Program-made: the position numbers and the translations under genes
Notes under the pieces: generated by a model
Told to the model about the DNA's origin: nothing
What the model saw: only the letters and a program-made list of their open reading frames with translations
Databases searched by the model: none
In this document: in pieces, positions 1 through 9,328 of the stretch
Numbering within the stretch: position 1 is the first letter of the stretch
Layout of the letters: each line of letters opens with the position of its first letter
Origin: Dactylis glomerata
Lineage: Eukaryota; Streptophyta; Magnoliopsida; Poales; Poaceae
DNA length: 64,000 nt
NCBI GenBank assembly: GCA_007115705.1
Contig: QXEO01002102.1
Location: 1,754,509 to 1,818,508 of the forward strand
Direction: 5' to 3'

Positions 1-947
1 GAGGAGTTTCAACAAAATCATTAGTTTCAGCAGCTTTAATAGCAAGAGCAGGGCTTACTTCAGGCGCCTTAACATGTGCAGGCATAATAGCAGGATATTT
101 CATGGATTTGACATATTCAATAAATCCTACTTTAGGTAATGAAATATGTTTAGCAAAGGCTTTAACTACGTCCAATAAGACATGAGAATTAATACTATAT
201 GACTTACTTAATTCTCCAAAAATATTAAAAGCGTAAAAAATCTTAACACAATCATATCCATAATCTATAGTAATAACCTTACATTTATCAAGATCCCAAT
301 AATCTGTGTTTTCACTTGTCAGATCCATCAGTTCCCATGCATCATCAGCTCTTCTACCAGTAAAACTCCCTCCAGATGAATTATCCAAGAAGTCCTTATG
401 AAATGAAAGAAGTCTCACATAGAAGTTTATCAATATTATGCTTTTAGATATACCATGACAAGGAGTCTTGTGAAGGTACTTTTTCAACCTCCCCCAAGCT
501 TGAGCAATGCTTTCATCTGGACGCGGCCAAAAATTATAAATCAATCCTTGATCACGATAAGCTTCAATTGGAGGATAATATTAGATAGAAAGCCTTCATC
601 ATATCCTCCTAGTCCAGATCAGTTTCTTCATTAATAGAGAGCATCCATGCTCGCACTTCATCATCAAGAGATAAATATAATAGTTTCTTCTTCGCTTCTT
701 CTTTAGAAACTTCTGCCAATTTAAATAATGTGCACCTGTCTTCAACAAGCTGCAAATGGTCCAGGGCAGACGTGCTTCCATCTGGAAAACTCTTCAAAAT
801 ATTGAAAACAGTATGTATAGGAATTTGATATTCTTTAGGTGACGCAACAGTTTTAGTTCTCACTTTAACAGCAGTATACATGGAACTTACGAGAGCAGTG
901 TTCATAGGATCCCTTCCAAACGTATCCATATTTTTAGTAGTAATCAT
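1..947 (-). pseudogene. gag polyprotein fragment (Ty3/gypsy, Athila-type)
   Basis: The reading frame opens at an ATG at 947. It contains the conserved retrotransposon gag core, with residues such as FPDG, LFKL and EVRAWM about 50-100 codons in. Gag forms the cytoplasmic particle that packages element RNA. A TAG at 607-609 stands where related proteins keep a tryptophan codon, directly after an ETDLD motif. Gag-like sequence continues downstream on the same strand to position 1. The gene is therefore broken here and also cut by the window edge. No zinc knuckle is visible in the part shown. Confidence 0.75.
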
Positions 948-1006
948 AACAGTAAAGTAGCAAAAACAGTTTTCTTACCAAACAAACTTACCAATAGCGC
1001 AGAGCT

Positions 1007-1023
1007 CCCTGGCAACGGCGCTA
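1007..1023 (-). promoter_or_regulatory. primer binding site (degenerate)
   Basis: On the minus strand this reads TAGCGCCGTTGCCAGGG, a slightly mutated form of the TGGCGCCGTTGCCGGGG motif seen at 51254. That motif is the usual Athila-clade primer binding site, generally attributed to tRNA-Asp. It lies 11 bases after the LTR edge, the same spacing as at 51242-51254. Confidence 0.7.
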
Positions 1024-1034
1024 GAAAAGTATCT

Positions 1035-2553
1035 TGATGACTCCTAGTGGAGAAAATCAATTGTAGTACCTTTCAAATAGAGAAAAGGTTGTCGAACCCA
1101 CGAGGAGCTAGGGTATTGGTTAGCAAGTTTAACAGGAAATAATAAATAACCATGTTTTGGGATTTTGTTATGTGAAGGTGCAAATGAAACAATACGGAAA
1201 ATGTAATAGCAGTAATGTAAATGCTCTTTTCAGAGAAAGTCCAGTCCTATATGCAGCAATAGGACAAACTCAAGTGTAATCAATAAGCGACAAATGTTCC
1301 CAGGGGCGGCATGGATTTATTCGGCAGACAGATTTCTAAGCATATATGATCTAGTATTTTGTCAAGTTTTATTCTCATCGGACGGAGCCAAAAATAGGTG
1401 TAGACATATAACACTATGCTACAAACCCCAATTGTACCTAAAATCACTCTCATGAACTTTAGGAGTTATTAAGACATAAACTATCCAACCATTGCATAAA
1501 GCTCTAAGGTCCCCGATCTAGAACCCCCCTAACAATAATATAGATTCTAAGAAACTGGTTTTTGTCTCTCCCACATTCCTCATCCTCACAATTACTCTAA
1601 GGTGCAATTCTATGAGCCCATAAAGGTGAAGTATTATACAGTCGACATTCGCACATTACTATCATAGAATCACATAAAAGATCAAAACTTAACCAAATAC
1701 TTGATGCATACTATATAGAAATCATAGCCAATTCATCCTATGCCCCCAGGAACAACGGGAACTACTCACAAGTGTCAAACATGATCATAACCAGTAGCAT
1801 ATGTGGTACAACACAATCTGAAAGTATAACTTCACCATAAAATAATGACAAGTTGTCAAGCACAAACATGCACACAACACTTAAACAATATTCGGGGTTC
1901 AATCTACCACAAACCATGAGGGGGATGCCGTTGAATTCGAAGTGGAGACGGTGCTGATGTTGAGGATGATGATGATAGTGATGTGATGTGATGTGATGGA
2001 GATGCTCCCCCCTATGCCAAGGAGGAGTCGGTCGTGTCGATGGTGGCGATTTCCCTCCAGCGGCTACATCAAATTAGCCCCTCTGGAGGAGGAAGAAGGG
2101 TTCCACCTCCATCGCCGCCTCAGAAAATTACATGAAACTTAGGGCGTCCCTTTTTTCTCGATACGGAGTCGTCCATAAGAAGACGAACGCGAGGCGACCA
2201 CCGAGGGCCAAACGGGCATGGGTGGCACAGCCTGCTAGTGTGGCCGTGCCACCTAGTCTCGTTTGAGCCCCGTGGCTCCTCTCGTATCATACTGCCTCTC
2301 CAGGTGCTTCTCGTGACAAAATATTAAGGCTATAAAAATCCCCGATCAAATTGAGGTCCAGAAGGCCCCTGAAACATCAAAATACGAAAACAGGAGATTT
2401 TTTGTCTCCCGGAAATTAAATACCAAAAAGAGGACTTTGTAAGAAAGTCTCGGAAATCATCTAAAAATGCATGAATAATGAATGGTTGATTCAAATAACA
2501 TTATAAACTAGTCCTATATGATGCAAATATAATGATGCAAAATGCACGTATCA
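1035..2553 (-). repeat. 5' LTR of the Athila-type element
   Basis: On the minus strand the repeat starts TGATACGTGCATTTTGCATC at 2553 and ends in TCATCA at 1035. Its length is 1519 bp, close to the 1516-bp LTR at 49727-51242, which starts with a similar sequence. The GC-rich block at about 1920-2290 matches in character the mid-LTR region of that element. Only one copy lies in the window, so the edges rest on the TG...CA termini and the downstream PBS. Confidence 0.75.
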
Positions 2554-2688
2554 CTTGCTGCCCACTCTAATTCTTCTATGCATGCATGATTCATATTGCT
2601 TGCTACCCAGTCTAATTCTTCTATGCATGCATGATTCGTATTGCTTGTTGGCCACTATAATACCTCTATGCATTATAGGTTTATATAT
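2554..2688. repeat. 45-bp tandem repeat, about three units
   Basis: Units start at 2554, 2599 and 2644. The first two are nearly identical, each holding CTAATTCTTCTATGCATGCA. The third is diverged. The array fills the space between the LTR edge and the first recognisable hAT coding sequence, and may be intron or flanking DNA of the hAT. Confidence 0.7.
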
Positions 2689-3227
2689 GTGCAAGCACCA
2701 CATACCGGAGATGTTATAGCCGAAGAACTCCATGATACCTTGATGCAATGGAACTTGGATGAGAAGCTCTTCACTATGATGGTTGACAATTACACATCAA
2801 ATTACAAGGCACTTGAAACATTGGTGACCAAGATAGGAAAGTCTAAGATGCTCTTAGAAGGTACAATGCTTCACATGCGCTGTTGTGCCCATATCTTAAA
2901 TTTGATAGTAAAAGATGGCTTGGATGTAATGAAATCTGCTATACACAATATTAGAGAAATTGTTGCATATTGGACTGCCACACCTAAGAGGGTTGAAAAG
3001 TTTGAAGAGATGGCTAAATATAACAAAGTAAAAAATCACAAAGAAGTTGAGATTGGACTGTAAGACTAGGTGGAATTCAGTTTTCATTATGCTTGACGTA
3101 GCACTGCCTTACATAGCTGTCTTTGAACGAGCCAAAATAGTAGACAAGCAATATGAAAAATCTGCCTAGTTCGGAGGAATGGGACTTTGCCGCTGAGATT
3201 GTACCTAGGCTTAGATTATTCTATGAG
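2679..3227 (+). pseudogene. hAT transposase, upstream piece
   Basis: The translation carries typical hAT (Ac/Tam3, RICESLEEPER-like) motifs: APHTGDVI, a DN motif followed by S-N-x-K, then CCAHILNL, and later TRWNS. The enzyme cuts and rejoins the DNA ends of its own transposon. A likely 3' splice site (TTATAG) precedes the coding sequence at 2679. The N-terminal BED zinc finger is missing. The frame breaks near 3060 and again near 3175, so the gene is dead. The coding sequence stops at 3227, where the LTR element starts, and resumes after that element at 21144. Confidence 0.85.
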
Positions 3228-3562
3228 TGATGAGGGTTAACTCGACAAATGTCCTAGATGAAGGACTTAGGATCGGGGAGATAGGGCGTCAGATTAACTC
3301 GAAGGTAAAGTTAGTCGAAATAGGTGTATATCGAAAGTAAACTTGGGTGTTGAACCTGGCTTGCTTTCAATCTGCCCTACACCGTCCCCTCCTGGCCCCT
3401 ATATATAGGTGGCCAGGTCTCGAGGATCGGGTAGGGTCCGATACAGATTACAATATCGACATACGGTAAGAACTCATATCTCGACTATCATTACAATTGG
3501 GCCTAGCTTAACGGGCCTCAGGGGTACTCAACTAGCAGGCTCTACTAGATATACCCTTGTCA
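3228..3562 (-). repeat. 3' LTR of the outer Tat-type element
   Basis: It starts TGATGAGGGTTAACTCGACA and ends ACCCTTGTCA on the plus strand. It is 335 bp, like the copies at 6997, 15435 and 20804, and follows directly on the target duplication ATGAG at 3223-3227. The sequence next to its inner edge, GTAGCCCCTGAG, reads as a purine-rich tract on the minus strand, as expected for the priming site next to a 3' LTR. Confidence 0.92.
3391..3417. promoter_or_regulatory. palindromic TATA core of the Tat-type LTR
   Basis: A perfect 12-bp palindrome CCTATATATAGG (3398-3409) is flanked by perfect 7-bp inverted arms, CCTGGCC (3391-3397) and GGCCAGG (3411-3417). The same arrangement recurs in the LTRs at 6997, 15435 and 20804, and the 12-bp core recurs in the LTR at 43286. 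It is the likely LTR TATA box and, being symmetric, could in principle position transcription in both directions. Confidence 0.6.
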
Positions 3563-4187
3563 GTAGCCCCTGAGATTCTACAAGAATTGCAGATTCGGGT
3601 TGAATCTCTAATCCTTTAAATCTTCGACTTGATCAATTCTTCGATTTCTTCATATCTTCAAATCTTCGACTTGGTCTTTCGACTTATTTTCACGATAATA
3701 TCTCGCAAGGGGTTTTGATGAACAAGCCTGACAACTCTGATGGATCAAGAGGTCAGTTAACTACCGGAACAGATGCTTGCCACCTACTTCGAATTCAATC
3801 CCCTTGGACTTGAATTCGGGAGAACAGTCAAACCCACTCTTTTGCCACATTTAGGACTTACAAAGAATGAATCCCAGTAATTCTCAGGGTACCCAGTGCG
3901 TCCACCAGGATTTTCTTCGCGTCGTAGACACGGATACACACCAGCAGAGCGCATCCATGTGTGTATACCAGGCCACACAGGACGGATCCCGGGGTCTTAC
4001 CTTCATGATAAATCATGGCATTCGAGTTTCGTTGCGATAACGCAACTCGAGAATCTCATGTCGCAGTCTCATTTGACTGAAAATATTTGGGTTATACAAC
4101 CATAAAAACTCGCTCTCGATGGTAGTAACGATGTTTCACCGCATATTCCTTCGCTTTCCATGCTCCAGTGCTCGTTAATAAACATCG

Positions 4188-4212
4188 TCGGGTGCGCGCT
4201 CAGTGCTCCCGA
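4188..4212. repeat. GC-rich hairpin repeat, copy 1
   Basis: TCGGGTGCGCGCTCAGTGCTCCCGA is nearly self-complementary. It is followed by GGGAGTAGCCCCCGAGGCTA, which also follows the copies at 4326 and 7990. All copies lie upstream of the antisense genes. Role unknown. Confidence 0.7.
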
Positions 4213-4325
4213 TGGGAGTAGCCCCCGAGGCTATAGTCGAATAAAACTGTGTTTCGAGTATAGGCTCAAATATAATGTTCTCCATCATCATACTTTAACT
4301 TTGACATAATTTAGCGATAATTTCG

Positions 4326-4350
4326 TCGGGTGCGCGCTCAGCGCTCCCGA
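4326..4350. repeat. GC-rich hairpin repeat, copy 2
   Basis: This is the same 25-base imperfect palindrome as at 4188, with 9 of 10 stem positions pairing by eye. It lies about 340 bp upstream of the TATA box at 4664. Confidence 0.7.
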
Positions 4351-4663
4351 TGGTAGTAGCCCCCGAGGCTATAGTCAAATATTTTCGGGTATAGTCTCAT
4401 CAATTGATTTTTGCATTGTCGGCGCCAACCTTGTGTCTTCTTTGATGTCGTCCTTTATTCGGAAATCGCCATATTTCAATACTCATCGAGTATATACATC
4501 TGTCGAATTTGATCTCTTTTCGTCTCCTTCGTGACGTCAGTGGCCAATTTTAGCTATACGTCACTGTGGGTAGCGCGGTAATTTTGTATTTTCCTGCCCG
4601 TTAGTGGGCTGCCGCTTCCGCTCCTTTCGCCACGTTTCAGCCCACATTCCTTCACCGAGAAGG

Positions 4664-4671
4664 TATATAAA
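4664..4671 (+). promoter_or_regulatory. TATA box of the first antisense gene
   Basis: TATATAAA lies about 150 bp before the inferred ATG at 4814 and is followed by a pyrimidine-rich stretch (CTCTTTCTCTCCGCCGCCG) typical of a plant leader. It faces opposite to the LTR element, which suggests the antisense gene has its own promoter. Confidence 0.6.
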
Positions 4672-6996
4672 GGGATAGTGGGGATTTGTACTGTTTACCA
4701 GCTCTTTCTCTCCGCCGCCGCCATTGTCGATCTATGCTTCCTACTCTCCTCGTGCATAGCCCCCAGGCGCAGTTTTGTAGATGCGCGTGAAGCACCTCGT
4801 GGCTAAGAACACCATGCCAAGGGAAAGACAACGAACTCTGCGACTAGCTGGGTGCCCTCTGCCATTGTGCAGAAGGAGGTGGAGAAGGCCAGGATGGACG
4901 GCCTCATCTCCAGCAGTGACTCCATCAAGTTCCCAAGCACCGAGCGGATCCCTCGGCCCCCGAGCGGTTATCGGGTGATGTTCCTCTCCTTCCTCTTCCG
5001 CGGACTGTTTCTTCCTGCCCACGAGTTTCTTCGTGGGCTTCTTTTTGTTTATGGTGTGCAGCTTCATCAGCTCACACATAACTCCATCCTCCATATCGCT
5101 TGCTTCGTGACTCTTTGCGAGTCATTCTTGGGGATTGAGCCCCACTTTCTTCTTTGGAGATCTATCTTCCGGCTCCGCCCCAGCGTTGCTTTAGCCAAAA
5201 AAAACCCGAATTGGGCGGTGCTGTCATCTCTGTGCGCCTTGAGGCGCAGTATCTGGAATTTTCCATGTCTGCATCAGTCCAAGGTTGGAGGACCAAATGG
5301 TTTTACATCAAAGACCGTAAGGCCTCCTCTGAAGACGAGTATGGCCTAGCCCCCTTTGATGCCTCCAAGGAGCTGAAGAAATTGGCATCATGGGATTCGC
5401 CTCCCACAGATGCTGAGATGGAGCAAATTGCTCCTCTATTGACCCGCATCCAAGCTCTGAAAGGACGTAAAGGAGGCGCTTTGTCGGGTATTCAACTCAT
5501 GGCGTTCTTTGTGCAACGTCGAGTTCAACCCCTACAGCATCGCCTTTCCAAACTTTGGAGCTACTCTGGCTTGGTGGATCCTTCTCGCATTTCTGGAGAT
5601 CTAATGGAGAAGCAAGAAGTCGACAAGCGAGTTAGGAGCCTCACCAAGCTCACCAAGGATCATGCGGTTGAAGATTTGGCCGCTAATTATTTCGACTCTG
5701 TGCACCCCCTACCCGAGGTATGTACTTGTTTGCTTTGTACACTTGTTGTCGAATTCATCGGTTTCCAGCTGTGTTTATCTTTGCATCGGTTACTTTTCTG
5801 ACCTATTCGTTTGTAGGACCACCAATTCCTCGTTTCATGCCCTCCTCTTCCGGAGGAAGGGCCTCTTCCGGTTGATCTGGCCTCTACTGTATCTAAAGCC
5901 CCCGAGGCTGAAGAAAATCAGGATGGAGATGAAGCCGAAGAATCGGAAGAAGATACCAGCTCGACGACATCGCCTCCCCCAGCGCTTTCTGAAGACACTG
6001 GTGCGGACAAGAAGAGAAAGTGTGTCGACGAGTTTACTTCTTCGAGTACCTCTGTGTAGAGAACAGCGGCTAATAAAGCCCCTATTCTAGAAGAAGATGT
6101 TGAATTCTTCGACCTCATGGCATCGTAAGTGTTCTGCGATTGCACTGTACTTGCTCTCTTTCTTTTGGGTTGTATATAACCTGTTTCCTCTTGCAGTGAT
6201 GATGAAGAACCGCAAAGGGCTGCTACGGCTGCTCCTTCTACTCAAGCTGTAATTGCTGATGAGCCTTCCGCACAAGAAAGTGAGCCGGCTGTGCAGGCGC
6301 CGAGGGCCACCAGAGCCTCTGTCAAGAAGGTTCCTGTGACCCGAAGCATCAAGCGGTCGAAAAAATCCAAGGAAACCGATGTTTCTCTTGAAGCCCACAA
6401 ATCCGCGGTCTCCCCTGATGATGTGAGTAAATGTCTCTGACTTACTTTCCTTGTGTAATCTATACTCTTACTCGTCCTTTTTTTCCCAGGCATTGATGAA
6501 GAAATTTGTCTCCTTGGGCACCGAATGTGCTGAGTACCTAAAGGTTGCTAAAGCTTCCGAAGGTGAATTCTTTATCCTATCTTTGCTTGTCCTGTATGCT
6601 CCTCTTTGCTGTTTGTTTGACATCTCCTTTCCTTTCTTTGCTGGACTGCAGATGCTCTAGCATCAGCCAATGCTCGCATTGCATCGCTAGAAGCCGAGCT
6701 CAGTGCTTTGCGGAAAGCCTTTGATGTTGCGATCGCTGCCAAAGCAAGTGCTGAGAAGTCGCATAAGTCGGCACTAGCTAAGGCGAAGAAAGTGGAGAAA
6801 GCTTTGGCCGATGCTAACAAAGAGCATCTCCAGCGAGAGCAAGCCGTCGCTGAGCGGCTTCAGACGATGTCTGCTGCTGCTAGAGGTACACACTCGCCTT
6901 GTCCTCTTCTTTGACTGCTGTTGCTTTCTTGCACTTGCTAATACTTTCTTTTCCTGCTTTTTCCTTGCCCCCTTTGTTGTACAGGATTTACCAAGG

Positions 6997-7331
6997 TGAC
7001 GAGGGTTAACTCGACAAATGTCCTAAATGAAGGACTTAGGATCGGGGAGACAGGGCATCGGATGAACTCGAAGGTAAGATTAGTCAAAATATGTGTATAT
7101 CGAAAGTAAACTTGGGTGTTGAACCTGGCTTGCTTTCAATCTGGCCTACACCGTACCCTCCTGGCCCCTATATATAGGTGGCCAGGTCTCGAGGATCGGG
7201 TAGGGTCCGATACAGATTACAATATCGACATACGGTAAGAACTCGTATCTCGACTATATTTACAATTGGGCCTAGCTTAACGGGCCTCAGGGGTACTCAA
7301 CTAACGGGCTCTATTAGCTATACCCTTGTCA
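6997..7331 (-). repeat. 3' LTR of the inner Tat-type element
   Basis: It starts TGACGAGGGTTAACTCGACA, ends ACCCTTGTCA and is preceded by the target copy CAAGG (6992-6996), which lies inside an exon of the antisense gene. It differs from its partner at 15435 at four positions (GGGCATCGG, GTCAAAAT, CGTACCC and ACGGTAAG here). Confidence 0.92.
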
Positions 7332-8255
7332 GTAGCCCCTGAGATTCTACCAGAATTGCAGATTTGGGTTGAATCTCTAATCTCTAAATCTTCAACTTGA
7401 TCAATTCTTCGACTTCTTCATACCTTCAAATCTTCGACTTGGTCTTTCGACTTATTTTTATGATAATATTTCGCAAGGGGTTTTGATGAACAAGCCTGAC
7501 AACTCTGACGGATCAAGAGGTCAGTTAACTACCGGAATAGATACTTGCCACCTACTTCAAACTCAATCCCCTTGGATTTGAATTCGGGATACCAGTCAAA
7601 CCCACTCTTCTGCCGCATTTAGGACTTACAAAGAGTGAATCCCAGTGATTCTCAGGGTACCCAGTGCGTCCACCAGGATTTTCTTCGCGTCGTAGACACG
7701 GATACATACCAGCAGAGCGCATCCATGAGCATATACTAGGCCACAGAGGACGGATCCCGGGGTCTTACCTTCGTGACAAGTCACGGCATTCGAGTTTCGT
7801 TGCGGTAACGCAACTCGAGAATCTCATGTTGCAGTCTTTTTTGACTGATAAAATCAAAGAATTTCGAATTATATTAACTTCTCCCAAGTATCTCCCGATG
7901 GGAGTAGTCGCTCTATATTTTGTCGACTACGTAGTCGAAGTTTGCATGACAGATTTCCTCATCTTTATTGCTGATTGTCTTATTTTCTATCGGGTGCGCG
8001 CTCAGCGCTCCCGATGGGAGTAGCCCCCGAGGCTATGGTTGGATACTTGTAGTCAATCATAGGCTCAAATTGACTTTTTCTTCTTCCTTCTGATTTCTCC
8101 TATTTGTAAGCCCTCGAGCCCAAGGCGAGGTTTTTTCACATCTTTCGATCACACTCTTTTTTCCTTTGTTATTATCGTCTGCTATGTGTAGAATTTAACT
8201 CCTTTGTAAAGATGTTTATGGGCCTTGCTATTACGGGGGCCCACTAATATGTGCT
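7332..8255. other. non-coding stretch between 3' LTR and antisense gene
   Basis: No gene is visible. The first 500 bases are nearly the same as 3563-4080 of the outer element, so both elements share this module. A third copy of the GC-rich hairpin (7990-8014) with its AGCCCCCGAGGCTA tail lies 240 bp before a TATA box. The stretch probably combines the element's 3' untranslated region with the promoter of the antisense gene. Confidence 0.6.
7990..8014. repeat. GC-rich hairpin repeat, copy 3
   Basis: Identical in its 25 bases to the copy at 4326 and again upstream of an antisense gene, here the AT-hook/B3 gene. Presence before both antisense genes, which otherwise differ, points to a shared regulatory or RNA role. 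Confidence 0.7.
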
Positions 8256-8263
8256 TATAAATA
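8256..8263 (+). promoter_or_regulatory. TATA box of the AT-hook/B3 antisense gene
   Basis: TATAAATA lies 99 bp before the ATG at 8362, with a C/T-rich leader between them. Spacing and context fit a plant RNA polymerase II promoter directed opposite to the retrotransposon. Confidence 0.65.
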
Positions 8264-8361
8264 AAGCATCTTTGGTGAGGGTAAAAACCCTAAACGAATT
8301 TCTCTTCCGCCGCATCGTCTTCTTTTTCCATCTAGGGTTTCTATTCTCCCCATTTTTTCAC

Positions 8362-8934
8362 ATGGCGGATGCAGATGGTTCTCGTCTGAACCTTGGCTCT
8401 CCGATGGCGCCGCGGGGTCGTGGCCGCCCTCGTGGAAGCAAGAACAAAACAACTCCAGCTGCCGCAGGATCATCGTCGTCTGCTCCGGAGAAACGTCGTC
8501 CCGGCCACCCACCTGGTAGCAAGAATAAACCAAAGGTGACTGGCGCCGCCCCAGGTCCAAGCGCTCCTCCTCCTGTCGCTCCTTCTGCATCTCCAAGAAT
8601 ATTCTCTTTCTTCTGCATCGCCAATGCGCAGTGCCGCGAGATTCAGTGCCTGCCTCTGAATTTTACCAAGTTCATGGATGGGCGAGAACTGCGAGAAGCG
8701 GTTCTTCGTGAACAATCTGGTGGAGGGACTCCATACGAAGTGGAGGTTTGGAACAACGGCGACGGCAAGCAATACTTCAAGGGTGGCTGGTCGCAGTTTG
8801 CAGAAGACCACAACCTCAACCAAGGCTTCTTCATGACTTTCGACTTCCACATCGGCACGTCAAAGTTCGACGTGAAAATCTATGACGGCACCCAGTGCCA
8901 GAAGGAGTATGAAGCTGAAGTTCACTTTCATTAG
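8362..8934 (+). CDS. antisense gene: AT-hook plus B3-domain DNA-binding protein
   Basis: An intact 190-residue frame starts at CACATGGCGG. An upstream in-frame start at 8251 would add hydrophobic leader-derived residues and overlap the TATA box, so I prefer 8362. Residues 17-29 form an AT-hook (RGRGRPRGSKNK), and residues 44-58 form a second, degenerate one. A Pro/Ala-rich linker leads to a B3 domain at about residues 79-185, recognisable by CLPLNFTKFMDG, a Y-x-VEVW strand, YFKGGW, FAEDHNL and a final VKIYD strand. B3 domains bind DNA in plant transcription factors such as the REM group. The expected product is nuclear, binding AT-rich DNA through the hooks and a specific site through B3. It faces opposite to integrase in a Tat-type element and has its own TATA box. 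It was probably captured from a host gene. Its role for the element is unknown. Confidence 0.85.
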   Translation: MADADGSRLNLGSPMAPRGRGRPRGSKNKTTPAAAGSSSSAPEKRRPGHPPGSKNKPKVTGAAPGPSAPPPVAPSASPRIFSFFCIANAQCREIQCLPLNFTKFMDGRELREAVLREQSGGGTPYEVEVWNNGDGKQYFKGGWSQFAEDHNLNQGFFMTFDFHIGTSKFDVKIYDGTQCQKEYEAEVHFH

Positions 8935-9328
8935 GATCTGCTTTATGTAATCTCTTATTCTAGTTTCCTTGCCGCCGTGCTACTTGTAATGAATATTCGT
9001 ATTTTGCTTTGATGTTTTTTTAATAGACCATGAGAACAAATCGTTGTTCCGAGGCACGCTTTATATATATCGGGTTCTTTGTGAACCAATAGCTTTGAAG
9101 AATATCGGGTTGTTTGCACAACCTAGTAATGTAAAAAGATCTCCATATCGTGATAAAATTTTCTTTCGTACGACCCAAGGGTTGAAGCCCCCGAGTAGAG
9201 AAGTAAACATATTTGTACAATCTGTCGAGTTCAACCCAAGGAACCCGACCTATGGCCTCATGTTCTGGGTTCAGAGGGTTAAACTCGAGTTTACTGATAC
9301 CACTAGATTCCTTCTACGCGTAAAAACG
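8935..9328. other. spacer between antisense gene and integrase end
   Basis: No coding potential is seen. It should hold the 3' untranslated region of the antisense gene, with an AATGAATATTCGTATTTTGC stretch soon after the stop. A segment at 9219-9295 resembles 17579-17645 in the outer element. Confidence 0.5.

Larger units (their letters stand above)
1..2553 (-). mobile_element. Athila-type Ty3/gypsy element, 5' part (LTR, PBS, gag)
   Basis: Read on the minus strand, an LTR (2553 down to 1035) is followed by a primer-binding-site-like sequence and a gag reading frame that runs off the window edge. The LTR to PBS layout closely parallels the plus-strand element at 49727, including a 'GTGGGTTCGACA' stretch before the LTR end and an LTR end in TCATCA. 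The sequence after the LTR edge (from 2554) belongs to other DNA next to a hAT transposon, so this element probably inserted there. The second target-site copy lies outside the window and cannot be checked. Assignment to Athila rests on the PBS type and on similarity to other elements in the window. Confidence 0.8.

Noticed and set aside
2554..2688. CRISPR-like array
   Set aside because: Contiguous 45-bp tandem units without spacers in a plant genome; not a CRISPR.
8255..8850. Long minus-strand frames opposite to the AT-hook/B3 gene
   Set aside because: They are mirror frames of a GC-rich coding sequence and show no known motif, while the plus-strand frame has clear AT-hook and B3 signatures.
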